The translations under genes and the position numbers were made by a program. From Dysgonomonas sp. UBA5412 (GTDB lineage: Bacteria > Bacteroidota > Bacteroidia > Bacteroidales > Dysgonomonadaceae): a DNA stretch of 64,000 nucleotides. The stretch spans positions 282,980-346,979 of the forward strand of contig DHNQ01000029.1 of assembly GCA_002409595.1 (NCBI GenBank). Direction: 5' to 3'. The notes beneath the pieces were generated by a model, which was not told where the DNA came from, did no database searches, and saw only the letters and a list, made by a program, of their open reading frames with translations. Positions 9,516-17,833 of this stretch are shown one piece after another (within the stretch, counting starts at the first letter, position 1; each line of letters starts with the position of its first letter).

Positions 9516-10763
9516 TTGAATTTAGAATTATTCATAGCAAAACGTATCCATTTCGGCAACTATAAGGGTGAAAAGAAAGCCTCATCTCCCGCCATTAAAA
9601 TAGCTATTGCTGGTGTAGCCATCGGACTTGCTGCCATGATATTGGCTTTGTCGATAGTGATCGGATTCAAAACTGAGGTAAGAAACAAAGTTGTAGGATT
9701 TGGATCGCATATACAGATTTCTAATCTGAATAACAACAGCACTTACGAAACTCAACCTATCTGTGTAAGTCCTGAACTCATCTCAAAATTGAAGCAAACT
9801 GAGGGTATTAAGCATGTGGAAGTATTTGCTACTAAACCGGGAATCATAAAAACAGATAGTGCTTTTCAAGGTGTTATATTAAAGGGTGTAGGTAATGATT
9901 ACGATTGGGGGTTCTTTAAAAAAAACATAATAGACGGAACAATCATCAACCCGGAAGATACGACTCATGCCAATCAAATCATACTATCGAAAAGTATAGC
10001 AAACAAACTGAGCCTGAAAACCGGAGATAGTTTTCTCTGTTACTTTATTGGCGATAATGTACGATACCGCAAATTCTATATTACGGGAATATACAGCACT
10101 AACTTTGAGGATTACGATAAACTCTTTATTGTTATCAACATCGACCTCATACGCAAGTTAAACAACTGGGAACCAGACGAAGTCGGAGGATTGGAACTTC
10201 AGGTAAAAGATTACGATCAGCTAGATAAAATACAACAACAAGTCTTTGTAGATATGATGACATATCGAGACAGAAAAGATAATACATTCTTAGCTAGGTC
10301 GATAAAGGAAATGAATCCGATGATTTTCAACTGGCTCGACCTTTTGGATATGAATGTAGTTGTCATCATCTTCTTAATGTTTGCAATCTCAATATTCACA
10401 ATGATCTCCGGTCTACTAATAATCATATTGGAACGAACGAATATGATAGGCATGCTAAAAACAATGGGGGCACGCAATAATAGTATCCGAAAAACATTCC
10501 TTTATATTTCATCTTTTCTTATAATAAAGGGATTGTTTTGGGGAAATATTATAGCCATAGGAATTTTAGTTTTGCAAAAATATACAGGTTTCATAAAACT
10601 TGATCCTGATACATATTATGTTTCGGAAATGCCGGTAGACATCAATATACTTTACATTATACTCATCAATGTAGGAGCTTTGCTGCTCTCTATTCTGATG
10701 ATGATAGGACCATCTTATCTGATAGCCAAGATATCGCCGGCAAAATCTATCCGTTTCGAATAA
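9516..10763 (+). CDS. FtsX/LolC-like ABC transporter permease
   Basis: Membrane subunit of 415 residues with MacB/LolE topology: one N-terminal span (about 27-48), a large periplasmic domain (about 50-270) and three C-terminal spans (about 283-308, 328-350, 375-402). The order and the cytoplasmic loop MLKTMGARNNSIRKTF are typical of FtsX-domain permeases; LolC/E relatives extract lipoproteins for outer-membrane sorting. Translation probably starts at TTG 9516, giving MNLELFIAKRI, because no ATG precedes the conserved N-terminal amphipathic segment. No ATPase gene is adjacent, so the partner must be elsewhere. Confidence 0.85.
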   Translation: MNLELFIAKRIHFGNYKGEKKASSPAIKIAIAGVAIGLAAMILALSIVIGFKTEVRNKVVGFGSHIQISNLNNNSTYETQPICVSPELISKLKQTEGIKHVEVFATKPGIIKTDSAFQGVILKGVGNDYDWGFFKKNIIDGTIINPEDTTHANQIILSKSIANKLSLKTGDSFLCYFIGDNVRYRKFYITGIYSTNFEDYDKLFIVINIDLIRKLNNWEPDEVGGLELQVKDYDQLDKIQQQVFVDMMTYRDRKDNTFLARSIKEMNPMIFNWLDLLDMNVVVIIFLMFAISIFTMISGLLIIILERTNMIGMLKTMGARNNSIRKTFLYISSFLIIKGLFWGNIIAIGILVLQKYTGFIKLDPDTYYVSEMPVDINILYIILINVGALLLSILMMIGPSYLIAKISPAKSIRFE

Positions 10764-10780
10764 AATATCTAAAAGAAATA

Positions 10781-10815
10781 AAATAGCCTGATTCATTTCT
10801 GATCAGGCTATTTTT
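10781..10815. terminator. Bidirectional terminator between the permease gene and nrdJ
   Basis: Stem AAATAGCCTGAT / ATCAGGCTATTT (12 bp), loop of 9 nt, with a T run on the plus side and an A-rich run (T on the minus side) upstream. It separates two convergent genes. Confidence 0.85.
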
Positions 10816-10835
10816 ATTATTATAAATCCGATAGA

Positions 10836-13379
10836 TTATCCACACTTAGAAGCTCCACAGTTTGTACATTTCATACACCCTTCTTGATATACCAATGTTT
10901 CCAAGCCACATATCGGACACTTCTGTCCTTTGGCTTCTGTTTCACTAGGCAGATATTTTTTCAAGGCACGTTCTACACCATTTTTCCATGTATTAATAGT
11001 TTCGCTATTCAGCTCAAGACCTTGCACTAATTTGACCACCTGGTCAATAGGCATACCATAGCGAAGCACTCCGGATATAAGCTTTGCGTAATTCCAGAAC
11101 TCAGGATTAAACTTACCATTAAGTCCCTCTATTGTAGTCTTATAACCTCTTTTATTTTTGAATTGGAAGTCATACGAGCGTTGTCCTTCATCGTTTAGCG
11201 TCTTGATGATAACTCCGTTGTTTACATTCTTAGGCAACATCAAACCTTCTTCGTCATCAGCCAACCCTGTAAATATTTCGTATGGACGACCATTGAACAA
11301 TCCGATAAAGGCAATCCATTTTTCCTTATTATTTTGGAACTTAATTACATCGGCGTCCAATTCGCGAGGACGTTCCTGCAATATTTCCGGACGTTCATAA
11401 CATTCGTCGCAATCAGAGTCAGCTTTCTTTTCATTAGCTGCAACTAATACTCCGGCACGAGAACCATCACGATAGACAGTACAACCTTTACATCCACTTT
11501 TCCAAGCCTCGATATACAGATCATTAACAAGATCTTCCGACACATCGGCAGGCAAGTTAATAGTAACACTTATAGAATGGTCTACCCATTTTTGGATACG
11601 TCCCTGCATTTTTACTTTTTGCAACCAGTCAACATCGTTCGAGGTTGCTTTATAATAAGGAGATTCGGCAACCAAAGCATCAATCTCATCACTGGTATAT
11701 TTTTTTGTAGTTGGATATCCTTTACTTTCCATCCATGTAACAAACTTGTGATGGAATACAATATATTCTTCCCACGAATCGCCATTCTCATCAACAAAAT
11801 CTACACGCACATCTTTATCATTTGGGTTCACCTTGCGACGGCGCATATATACAGGAAGGAATACCGGCTCTATACCTGATGAAGACTGAGTCATCAAACT
11901 TGTTGTTCCGGTAGGTGCAACAGTAAGACAGGCAATATTACGACGACCGTATTTCTCCATATCTTTCAACAATTGAGGGTCTGCCTCAGCCAAACGATTG
12001 ATGAACGGATTATTTTTTTCGCGCTCAAAATCAAATATCTCAAATGCTCCGCGCTCTTTAGCCATCTCTACCGACGAACGATAAGCAGCTAAAGCTAACG
12101 TGCGATGTACTTCTTCTGCAAAAGCTGTAGCTTCTTCTGTTCCGTAGCGAAGTCCCATAGCCGCAATCATATCACCTTCGGCTGTAATACCAACTCCGGT
12201 ACGACGACCTTGCAGCGTTTTTGTACGAATCTTCTCCCATAGATGTCTTTCAGGCCATCTCACTTCATCTGTTTCGGGGTCGGCATCTATTTTTTCTAAA
12301 ATCTTATCTATCTTTTCTGTTTCTAGATCAATAATATCATCCATTATGCGCTGAGCCAGTGCTACATGCTTCTTAAATAATTCAAAATCGAAGTAAGCAT
12401 CTTCTTTAAATGGATTTACAACGTATGAATACAGATTAACAGCTAATAAACGGCAACTATCATAAGGACACAAAGGTATTTCGCCACATGGATTTGTAGA
12501 TATAGTCTTAAATCCTAAATCGCCATAGCAGTCCGGCACAGACTCGCGGATAATAGTGTCCCAAAACAACACTCCCGGCTCAGCAGATTTCCAAGCATTG
12601 TGAACTATTTTCGACCATAGGTCACGAGCTTCTATATCTTTTACAGTTGTAGGTTTTTCTGCATCTATCGGATATTGTTGTGCATATTTACTTCCATCCA
12701 CAACAGCTTGCATAAAGTCGTCATCTATTCTTACCGATACATTGGCTCCGGTCACTTTGCCTTCTACCATTTTAGCATCAATAAAAGACTCCGAATCAGG
12801 GTGTTTAATAGATACACTCAGCATCAAAGCACCTCTACGTCCATCTTGTGCAACTTCGCGAGTAGAGTTTGAATATCTTTCCATAAATGGAACTAAGCCG
12901 GTAGATGTCAAAGCTGAATTTTTGACCGGAGACCCTTTAGGACGTATATGTGATAAGTCATGTCCAACGCCTCCACGACGTTTCATCAACTGTACTTGTT
13001 CTTCATCTACACGAATTATAGCTCCATAAGAATCAGATGGTCCGGCAAGGCCTATTACAAAACAGTTGGAAAGAGATGCTATCTGAAAATTATTACCAAT
13101 ACCCGTCATTGGGCTTCCCTGAGGTACAATATACTTAAAGTGATCGAACAAATCGAACAGTTCCTGACTGGTCAATCCATTCTGATATTTAGCCTCTATG
13201 CGACCTATTTCATTAGCAAGACGCCAATGCATATCTTCGGGTGAATGTTCATAAATGTTACCCGCAGCATCTTTAAGTGCGTATTTATTTACCCACACTT
13301 TCGCCGCAAGTTCATCCCCTTCAAAATATTTCAATGCGGCAGTATATGCCTCATCAAAAGTATAAACCTTTAGTGCCAT
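10836..13379 (-). CDS. nrdJ: Adenosylcobalamin-dependent ribonucleotide reductase (class II)
   Basis: Reduces ribonucleotides to deoxyribonucleotides using a B12-generated thiyl radical, independent of oxygen. The protein has 847 residues. The active-site motif NPCGE places the catalytic cysteine at about residue 298, and SNCF near 107-110 carries the partner redox cysteine. PTGTTSLMTQ and SSSGIEPVF complete the barrel signatures. The C-terminus is a TSCPD-like region plus a cysteine-rich tail (CPICG, CMKC, CGASKCG) that probably shuttles electrons and binds zinc. It is a single minus-strand gene with its own promoter and terminator. The leader is only about 65 nt, too short for a cobalamin riboswitch. 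Confidence 0.95.
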   Translation of the reverse strand: MALKVYTFDEAYTAALKYFEGDELAAKVWVNKYALKDAAGNIYEHSPEDMHWRLANEIGRIEAKYQNGLTSQELFDLFDHFKYIVPQGSPMTGIGNNFQIASLSNCFVIGLAGPSDSYGAIIRVDEEQVQLMKRRGGVGHDLSHIRPKGSPVKNSALTSTGLVPFMERYSNSTREVAQDGRRGALMLSVSIKHPDSESFIDAKMVEGKVTGANVSVRIDDDFMQAVVDGSKYAQQYPIDAEKPTTVKDIEARDLWSKIVHNAWKSAEPGVLFWDTIIRESVPDCYGDLGFKTISTNPCGEIPLCPYDSCRLLAVNLYSYVVNPFKEDAYFDFELFKKHVALAQRIMDDIIDLETEKIDKILEKIDADPETDEVRWPERHLWEKIRTKTLQGRRTGVGITAEGDMIAAMGLRYGTEEATAFAEEVHRTLALAAYRSSVEMAKERGAFEIFDFEREKNNPFINRLAEADPQLLKDMEKYGRRNIACLTVAPTGTTSLMTQSSSGIEPVFLPVYMRRRKVNPNDKDVRVDFVDENGDSWEEYIVFHHKFVTWMESKGYPTTKKYTSDEIDALVAESPYYKATSNDVDWLQKVKMQGRIQKWVDHSISVTINLPADVSEDLVNDLYIEAWKSGCKGCTVYRDGSRAGVLVAANEKKADSDCDECYERPEILQERPRELDADVIKFQNNKEKWIAFIGLFNGRPYEIFTGLADDEEGLMLPKNVNNGVIIKTLNDEGQRSYDFQFKNKRGYKTTIEGLNGKFNPEFWNYAKLISGVLRYGMPIDQVVKLVQGLELNSETINTWKNGVERALKKYLPSETEAKGQKCPICGLETLVYQEGCMKCTNCGASKCG

Positions 13380-13450
13380 TTAGTTCTTATATTTTAGATT
13401 ATTTTCTTCTTTCGTTCTGTAAGAAAAAGCATGTGATATTTTTCACGTTG

Positions 13451-13482
13451 CAATATTACTCAAATAGAGAAGATGAAACAAA
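13451..13482 (-). promoter_or_regulatory. Promoter of nrdJ
   Basis: On the minus strand TTTG (13479-13482), a 20-bp spacer and TAATATTG (13451-13458), one mismatch from TAnnTTTG, 71 bp before the nrdJ ATG. Confidence 0.5.
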
Positions 13483-13650
13483 TTTTACAATAATATTTTA
13501 TAAACAAAAAAGAAAGTTTTCCAAAACAAAAATCAACTTATTATATATCAATATATTAATAAAAATATATAGCAAAAAAGTTTTCCATTTTATTTTCTTT
13601 ACTTATAATTAAACAAAATAAAGAAGATAATGTTTAAAGAAAAAAGCATA

Positions 13651-13690
13651 AAAAAGCTGGAAAAAGATTTTAATTTTCCCAGCTCTTTTA
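13651..13690 (-). terminator. Terminator of the zinc-ribbon protein gene
   Basis: On the minus strand AGCTGGGAAAA / TTTTTCCAGCT forms a hairpin followed by six T residues, 21 bp beyond the stop codon at 13711. Confidence 0.8.
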
Positions 13691-13710
13691 CTATATGGTA
13701 ATATTATATT

Positions 13711-14466
13711 TTACTCTACGGGAGCAATGAGCTCAGGGTCTATCATAATACGTCCACAATATTCACATACGATGATTTTTTTCCCTAATTTAATATCCAT
13801 TTGTTTTTGGGGTGGAATTTTATTGAAACATCCCCCACATGCTCCACGTTCGATACAAACTACAGCCAAACCATTGCGAGCACTTTTACGAATACGTTTG
13901 AATGCTTGTAACAATCGAGGTTCAACTTCAACCTCAATCACCTTCACTTCGTCACGAAGATCTTCTTCTTGCTGCTTAGTTTCAGCAACAATACTATCCA
14001 ATTCTTCTTTCTTTTGAGCTAAGTCCGCAGAACGCTCTGTCAAGAAAGATTTACTCTTCTCAACTTGCTCCGAAAGATTTTTAGATTCTTGAGTAAACTC
14101 GCGAATACGTTTTTCAGACAGTTCGATTTCTAATGTTTCAAACTCAATTTCTTTACTCAAGTGGTCAAATTCGCGATTATTGCGCACATTGTCCAATTGC
14201 TCTTTGTACTTATCTATCTTAAGTCCGCTTTCTTTAGCTTTTTGCTTTTGATTAGAAACTGCAGTATCTGCTTCTTTCAATTCTGCTTCGTATTTTTTGA
14301 TACGAGTTTCCAGTCCAATTATCTCGTCTTCAAGGTCAGCAACCTCTAATGGTAACTCGCCACGAAGAATTTTTATATTGTCTATTTCCGACAATTTTTG
14401 TTGTAGGGCATACAGCGTTTTTAGCTTTTCCTCTACAGTAACTTCTTTTTCTTGTTTCTTAGCCAT
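13711..14466 (-). CDS. Coiled-coil protein with C4-type zinc ribbon
   Basis: 251-residue cytoplasmic protein. Residues about 10-190 are highly charged and predicted to form a long antiparallel coiled coil. The C-terminus has a four-cysteine zinc ribbon (CGGCFNKIPP ... VCEYCGRIM). This is the CT398/FlgZ-like DUF164 family, whose role is not firmly established; RNA- or nucleic-acid-binding has been proposed from structure. It lies 116 bp downstream of the Nif3-like gene on the same strand, a pairing I recall as common in this phylum, so the two probably form an operon and may work together. Confidence 0.9.
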   Translation of the reverse strand: MAKKQEKEVTVEEKLKTLYALQQKLSEIDNIKILRGELPLEVADLEDEIIGLETRIKKYEAELKEADTAVSNQKQKAKESGLKIDKYKEQLDNVRNNREFDHLSKEIEFETLEIELSEKRIREFTQESKNLSEQVEKSKSFLTERSADLAQKKEELDSIVAETKQQEEDLRDEVKVIEVEVEPRLLQAFKRIRKSARNGLAVVCIERGACGGCFNKIPPQKQMDIKLGKKIIVCEYCGRIMIDPELIAPVE

Positions 14467-14582
14467 ATTGTTTTAAATTATTTTCGTCAATGTATTATTA
14501 TAAAAAAATGCAGTAATCAAATAGGATTCATGCTATCTTCTTACTACATCTTTTGTAAAAGTGGGAGTATATCACCACTTGA

Positions 14583-15677
14583 TTACAAATAGTTTACAGG
14601 ATTTGCGTCAAACCCTGACATATATACTGCAAAGGTAGGATATTTTTTTGAAATAATGTCGAAAAATATATTCTTTGTGAAAATTTCGGATTCGTAATGT
14701 CCCACTACTGCCAGCAGCACCTTATCCTCTACATCGTAATAATCATTATACTTTGCTTCTCCCGTAATAAATACATCTGCACTATACGAGATAGCCTTAG
14801 GAATAAGGAAAGCACCACTCCCACTGCATATTGCAACATCGCGAACCGGACGACCTCTAAGGGATGAATGTTGAATTGTTTTTAAATGGAAAGTATCTTT
14901 TAATAGATAGAGAAAATCTTCTTCGTCTGTTTCTTCCGGCAATGTACCCACAATACCGCTTCCGGCTTTAGACCATTCATTTTGCAAAGCAAAAAAATCG
15001 TATGCCGGTTCTTCATAAGGATGCACTGCGATCAGTGCCCGCAAGGCTTCTGATTGTTTATATACGGGAAGGATCATTTCAATCCTCACTTCAGACTCCG
15101 TGTGCAACTCTCCTCTTTCGCCACAATATGGATTGGTGTTTTCTCCGGCACGAAAAGTGCCTTGTCCTTTTACATTATAACTACATGAATCATAATCTCC
15201 GATATGTCCTGCTCCAATATTGAATAGAGCATTACGGACAAGATCGGCATGGGAGTCGGGAACATAAGTTACCAGTTTAAGCAGTTTTCCTTTCTGCGGA
15301 TCTAATATTCTTATATGTTGCAGGTTGAGCATCTCTGCCAGATAGCGGTTTATTCCATCTGAGGCATTATCCAGATTAGTATGTGCGGCATACACTACAA
15401 TATCATGCTTGCAAGCCTTTATCATACATCGTTCGATATAATTTTTACCCGTCAGAGATTTAAACGCCCGAAATGCTAATGGATGATGGGATATGATAAG
15501 ATTACAATTCAAAGCAATAGCTTCATCAATAACAGATTCGGTAACGTCTATGCAAACAACAGCTCCTTTGGCTTCTTGATTAATATCTCCGATTTGAACT
15601 CCACTATTATCATAGCTTTCTTGCAGAGGAAGAGGAGCTAATTGTTCGATTGTATGTAAAATCTCTTTTATTTTCAT
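14583..15677 (-). CDS. Nif3-like dinuclear metal-centre protein
   Basis: 364-residue member of the NIF3/YbgI/YqfO family, toroidal hexamers with a dinuclear metal site, annotated in some species as GTP cyclohydrolase type 2 homologs but of uncertain function. The metal ligands are visible: SHHPLAF (two His near 63-64), AHTNLD near 97-102, and the C-terminal GHYESE (His and Glu). The long insert of about 100 residues (VTYVPDSHADLVRNALFNIG onwards) is the PII-like YqfO domain, which explains the length over the 250-residue E. coli YbgI. It is followed by the zinc-ribbon gene in the same direction. Confidence 0.92.
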   Translation of the reverse strand: MKIKEILHTIEQLAPLPLQESYDNSGVQIGDINQEAKGAVVCIDVTESVIDEAIALNCNLIISHHPLAFRAFKSLTGKNYIERCMIKACKHDIVVYAAHTNLDNASDGINRYLAEMLNLQHIRILDPQKGKLLKLVTYVPDSHADLVRNALFNIGAGHIGDYDSCSYNVKGQGTFRAGENTNPYCGERGELHTESEVRIEMILPVYKQSEALRALIAVHPYEEPAYDFFALQNEWSKAGSGIVGTLPEETDEEDFLYLLKDTFHLKTIQHSSLRGRPVRDVAICSGSGAFLIPKAISYSADVFITGEAKYNDYYDVEDKVLLAVVGHYESEIFTKNIFFDIISKKYPTFAVYMSGFDANPVNYL

Positions 15678-15753
15678 GACACCTTATTTTTATGAATGGA
15701 ATCAAAGATAGATATTTATGAAACTATTTTATAATGATATGGTATTAAAGTAT

Positions 15754-15795
15754 ATAAAAAAGCAGATGCCTCCGACTAAGCCAAAGACATCTGCT
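15754..15795 (-). terminator. Terminator of the grpE-dnaJ operon
   Basis: On the minus strand AGCAGATG / CATCTGCT with an inner CTTTGG...TCGGAG stem, followed by six T residues, 33 bp beyond the dnaJ stop. Confidence 0.85.
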
Positions 15796-15827
15796 ATAAA
15801 TATATACATTTTAATAGAAACAGATAT

Positions 15828-16967
15828 TTAATCGAACATTCGACGGAAATGAGTAAATATCTTTTCCTTTACCGACTTGCTCGGCTGAAAGTTCGGTGAA
15901 TTTTCAAGCCCTCCTAAGGTTTCTTTTTCACTATCGCTCAATTTTTCAGGAATATATACACTTATATTGATAAGCAAATCTCCCGTACCATATCTGTTGA
16001 TGCTTGGCAAACCTTTATTTTTAAGGCGCAGTACTTTTCCGGGTTGGGTTCCCGGTTCGATGGTAACTTTTGCTTTTCCATCTATTGTAGGCACTACTAC
16101 GCTCCCTCCAATTGCGGCTGTGGAAACACTCAGTAGAAGGTTATACACCACATCGTTGTCATCGCGGAAAAGCTCCGGATGCTGCTCTTCTTCTACGAGA
16201 ATCAGCAAGTCTCCGTTTACTCCACCATGACGTGCGGCATTTCCTTTTCCACTCATCGACAATTGCATTCCTTCGGCAACACCTGCCGGAATGTTTATAG
16301 AGATCACTTCTTCTTCGCGAACAATTCCTTCTCCTGCACAATGACTACATTTCTTGGTGATGGTTTTACCTTCACCATTACATGTAGGACATGTGTTTTG
16401 AGTTTGCATTTGTCCAAGAATGGTATTTACCACACGGGTTACAACACCGGATCCCTTACACGTAGAACAAGTTTCGTATGCTGTGCCTCCGTCAGCTCCC
16501 GTTCCTCTACAATGAGAACATGCAACAAATTTGTTTACTTTTATTTTCTTCTCTACTCCCGAAGCTATATCTTTCAGAGTCAGTTTTACTTTTACACGCA
16601 AATCGGAACCTCTGTTTTGTCTTGGACCTCGCTGACCGCCAAATCCACCACCAAAGTGACCTCCGAATATATCTCCAAATTGTGAAAATATATCGTCCAT
16701 AGAAAAACCTCCTGAATGACCTCCGCCAAATCCACCTGCAGCAGCATGTCCATAACGGTCATATTTGGCACGTTTTTGCTCATCACTTAGTATTTCATAA
16801 GCTTCGGCAGCTTCCTTAAACTTTTCTTCGGCTTCTTTATCACCCGGATTTTTATCAGGATGAAATTGTATTGCCTTCTTACGGTAAGCTTTTTTTATCT
16901 CCTCGAAAGTCGCAGTCTTAGTGACTTCTAATATTTCGTAATAATCTCTCTTTGTTGCAGTCGACAT
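15828..16967 (-). CDS. dnaJ: Chaperone protein DnaJ
   Basis: Type I Hsp40 that delivers unfolded clients to DnaK and stimulates its ATPase. The 379 residues carry, in order: the J domain with HPD near 37-39, the Gly/Phe-rich region (about 75-115), four CxxCxGxG zinc repeats (CSHCRGTG, CSTCKGSG, CPTCNGEG, CSHCAGEG; about 150-220) and the C-terminal client-binding domains. It lies 12 bp after grpE and shares its transcript. dnaK is not in the window. Confidence 0.98.
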   Translation of the reverse strand: MSTATKRDYYEILEVTKTATFEEIKKAYRKKAIQFHPDKNPGDKEAEEKFKEAAEAYEILSDEQKRAKYDRYGHAAAGGFGGGHSGGFSMDDIFSQFGDIFGGHFGGGFGGQRGPRQNRGSDLRVKVKLTLKDIASGVEKKIKVNKFVACSHCRGTGADGGTAYETCSTCKGSGVVTRVVNTILGQMQTQNTCPTCNGEGKTITKKCSHCAGEGIVREEEVISINIPAGVAEGMQLSMSGKGNAARHGGVNGDLLILVEEEQHPELFRDDNDVVYNLLLSVSTAAIGGSVVVPTIDGKAKVTIEPGTQPGKVLRLKNKGLPSINRYGTGDLLINISVYIPEKLSDSEKETLGGLENSPNFQPSKSVKEKIFTHFRRMFD

Positions 16968-16979
16968 CGGTTATCTTCT

Positions 16980-17534
16980 TTATTTTGCCACTATTACTTT
17001 TGGATATCGTATCACTTTATCATCCAAAGCATATCCCTTTTGAATACTATCTACGATTTTGTCTTTATCTTCTTCGTTCTGAGCAGGAATCGTAGTTACA
17101 GCCTCATGTCTGTCCGAATCGAAAGTTTGTCCAATAGTCTCTATTTCTTTGACACCATGACGGGTAAGGAAGTTTTTAAACTTATTATAGATAAGATCTA
17201 CACCCTCTTTGACTGCCTCAATGTCTTCTGTTTTAGATATATTGTCTAATGCGCGTTCAAAATCATCCACTACAGCAATTATATCAATCAACACTCTTTC
17301 ACTGCCTGACTTAAGTAAATCAGCTTTTTCTTTCAGCGTACGCTTTCTATAGTTATCAAACTCAGCGTTAAGGCGCAAATAAGAATCATTCAATTCATTG
17401 TACTTCCCTTCCCAATCAGACACATTGTCACCGGATTGAGATTGAGTCTCATCATTCAGCTGATCATTTGTCAGATTGTCTGATTCGGGATTTTCTGCAT
17501 TTTCTGCTTTCTTTTCAGTAAATTCTTCTTTCAT
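16980..17534 (-). CDS. grpE: Nucleotide exchange factor GrpE
   Basis: Dimeric nucleotide exchange factor for DnaK. The 184 residues have an acidic disordered N-terminus (about 1-45), a long helix (about 45-105, NAEFDNYRKRTLKEK) and the C-terminal beta domain with the family signature around GVKEIETIGQTFD and HEAV. It is the first gene of the minus-strand grpE-dnaJ operon. Confidence 0.97.
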   Translation of the reverse strand: MKEEFTEKKAENAENPESDNLTNDQLNDETQSQSGDNVSDWEGKYNELNDSYLRLNAEFDNYRKRTLKEKADLLKSGSERVLIDIIAVVDDFERALDNISKTEDIEAVKEGVDLIYNKFKNFLTRHGVKEIETIGQTFDSDRHEAVTTIPAQNEEDKDKIVDSIQKGYALDDKVIRYPKVIVAK

Positions 17535-17581
17535 ATCATTATATATACTTTATTCTTAACATCTTATAGCATAAAAAAGAG

Positions 17582-17604
17582 GTAAACCTTTGCAACAAGT
17601 TTAC
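17582..17604. repeat. Inverted repeat upstream of grpE
   Basis: GTAAAC, 11 bp, GTTTAC, located 48-70 bp before the grpE start. It could be an operator for the heat-shock operon or chance in AT-rich DNA; no known CIRCE element is present. Confidence 0.35.
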
Positions 17605-17785
17605 TCTATATTTTATATGTTATTCATATATACAACAAAAGGCTTGCCAAAATTGACAAAACAGAGTTTAAGCCTCACTATTATTAAAACAAACATCAAA
17701 TTTAAAAAAGTGAAAAAAGTAAACTTTTTTCTATCTTTAGGGCGTTCTTAATATAAAATAACTCTATCGAAATCGGAAGATTTTT

Positions 17786-17793
17786 TATATTTG
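17786..17793 (+). promoter_or_regulatory. -7 promoter box of the SLC13 permease gene
   Basis: TATATTTG, a TAnnTTTG match 40 nt before the ATG at 17834; no clear -33 box. Confidence 0.5.
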
Positions 17794-17833
17794 TACAGAT
17801 CAAATAAAAGAAAAAACTGCTAATAAATTCAAT

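Larger units (their letters stand above)
13380..13710. other. AT-rich intergenic region upstream of nrdJ
   Basis: This 331-bp gap holds the nrdJ promoter (13451-13482) and the terminator of the zinc-ribbon gene (13651-13690). Between them, about 13490-13640 is extremely AT-rich and contains AAAGTTTTCCA twice (13513-13523 and 13577-13587). I see no gene in it; open frames crossing it are low-complexity antisense of nrdJ. Confidence 0.7.

Noticed and set aside
13380..13450. Cobalamin riboswitch upstream of nrdJ
   Set aside because: The likely leader is only about 65 nt and shows no B12-box-like sequence.
13277..13612. 111-codon plus-strand frame across the nrdJ start and the AT-rich gap
   Set aside because: Low-complexity Ile/Lys/Phe translation of AT-rich DNA, half of it antisense to nrdJ.
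16179..16685. 168-codon plus-strand frame inside dnaJ
   Set aside because: It is antisense to the Gly-rich and Cys-repeat part of dnaJ, whose codon bias leaves the opposite strand open; the protein is Ser/Phe/Cys-rich without any domain.
17582..17604. CIRCE heat-shock operator before grpE
   Set aside because: The GTAAAC-N11-GTTTAC repeat does not match the TTAGCACTC-N9-GAGTGCTAA consensus.
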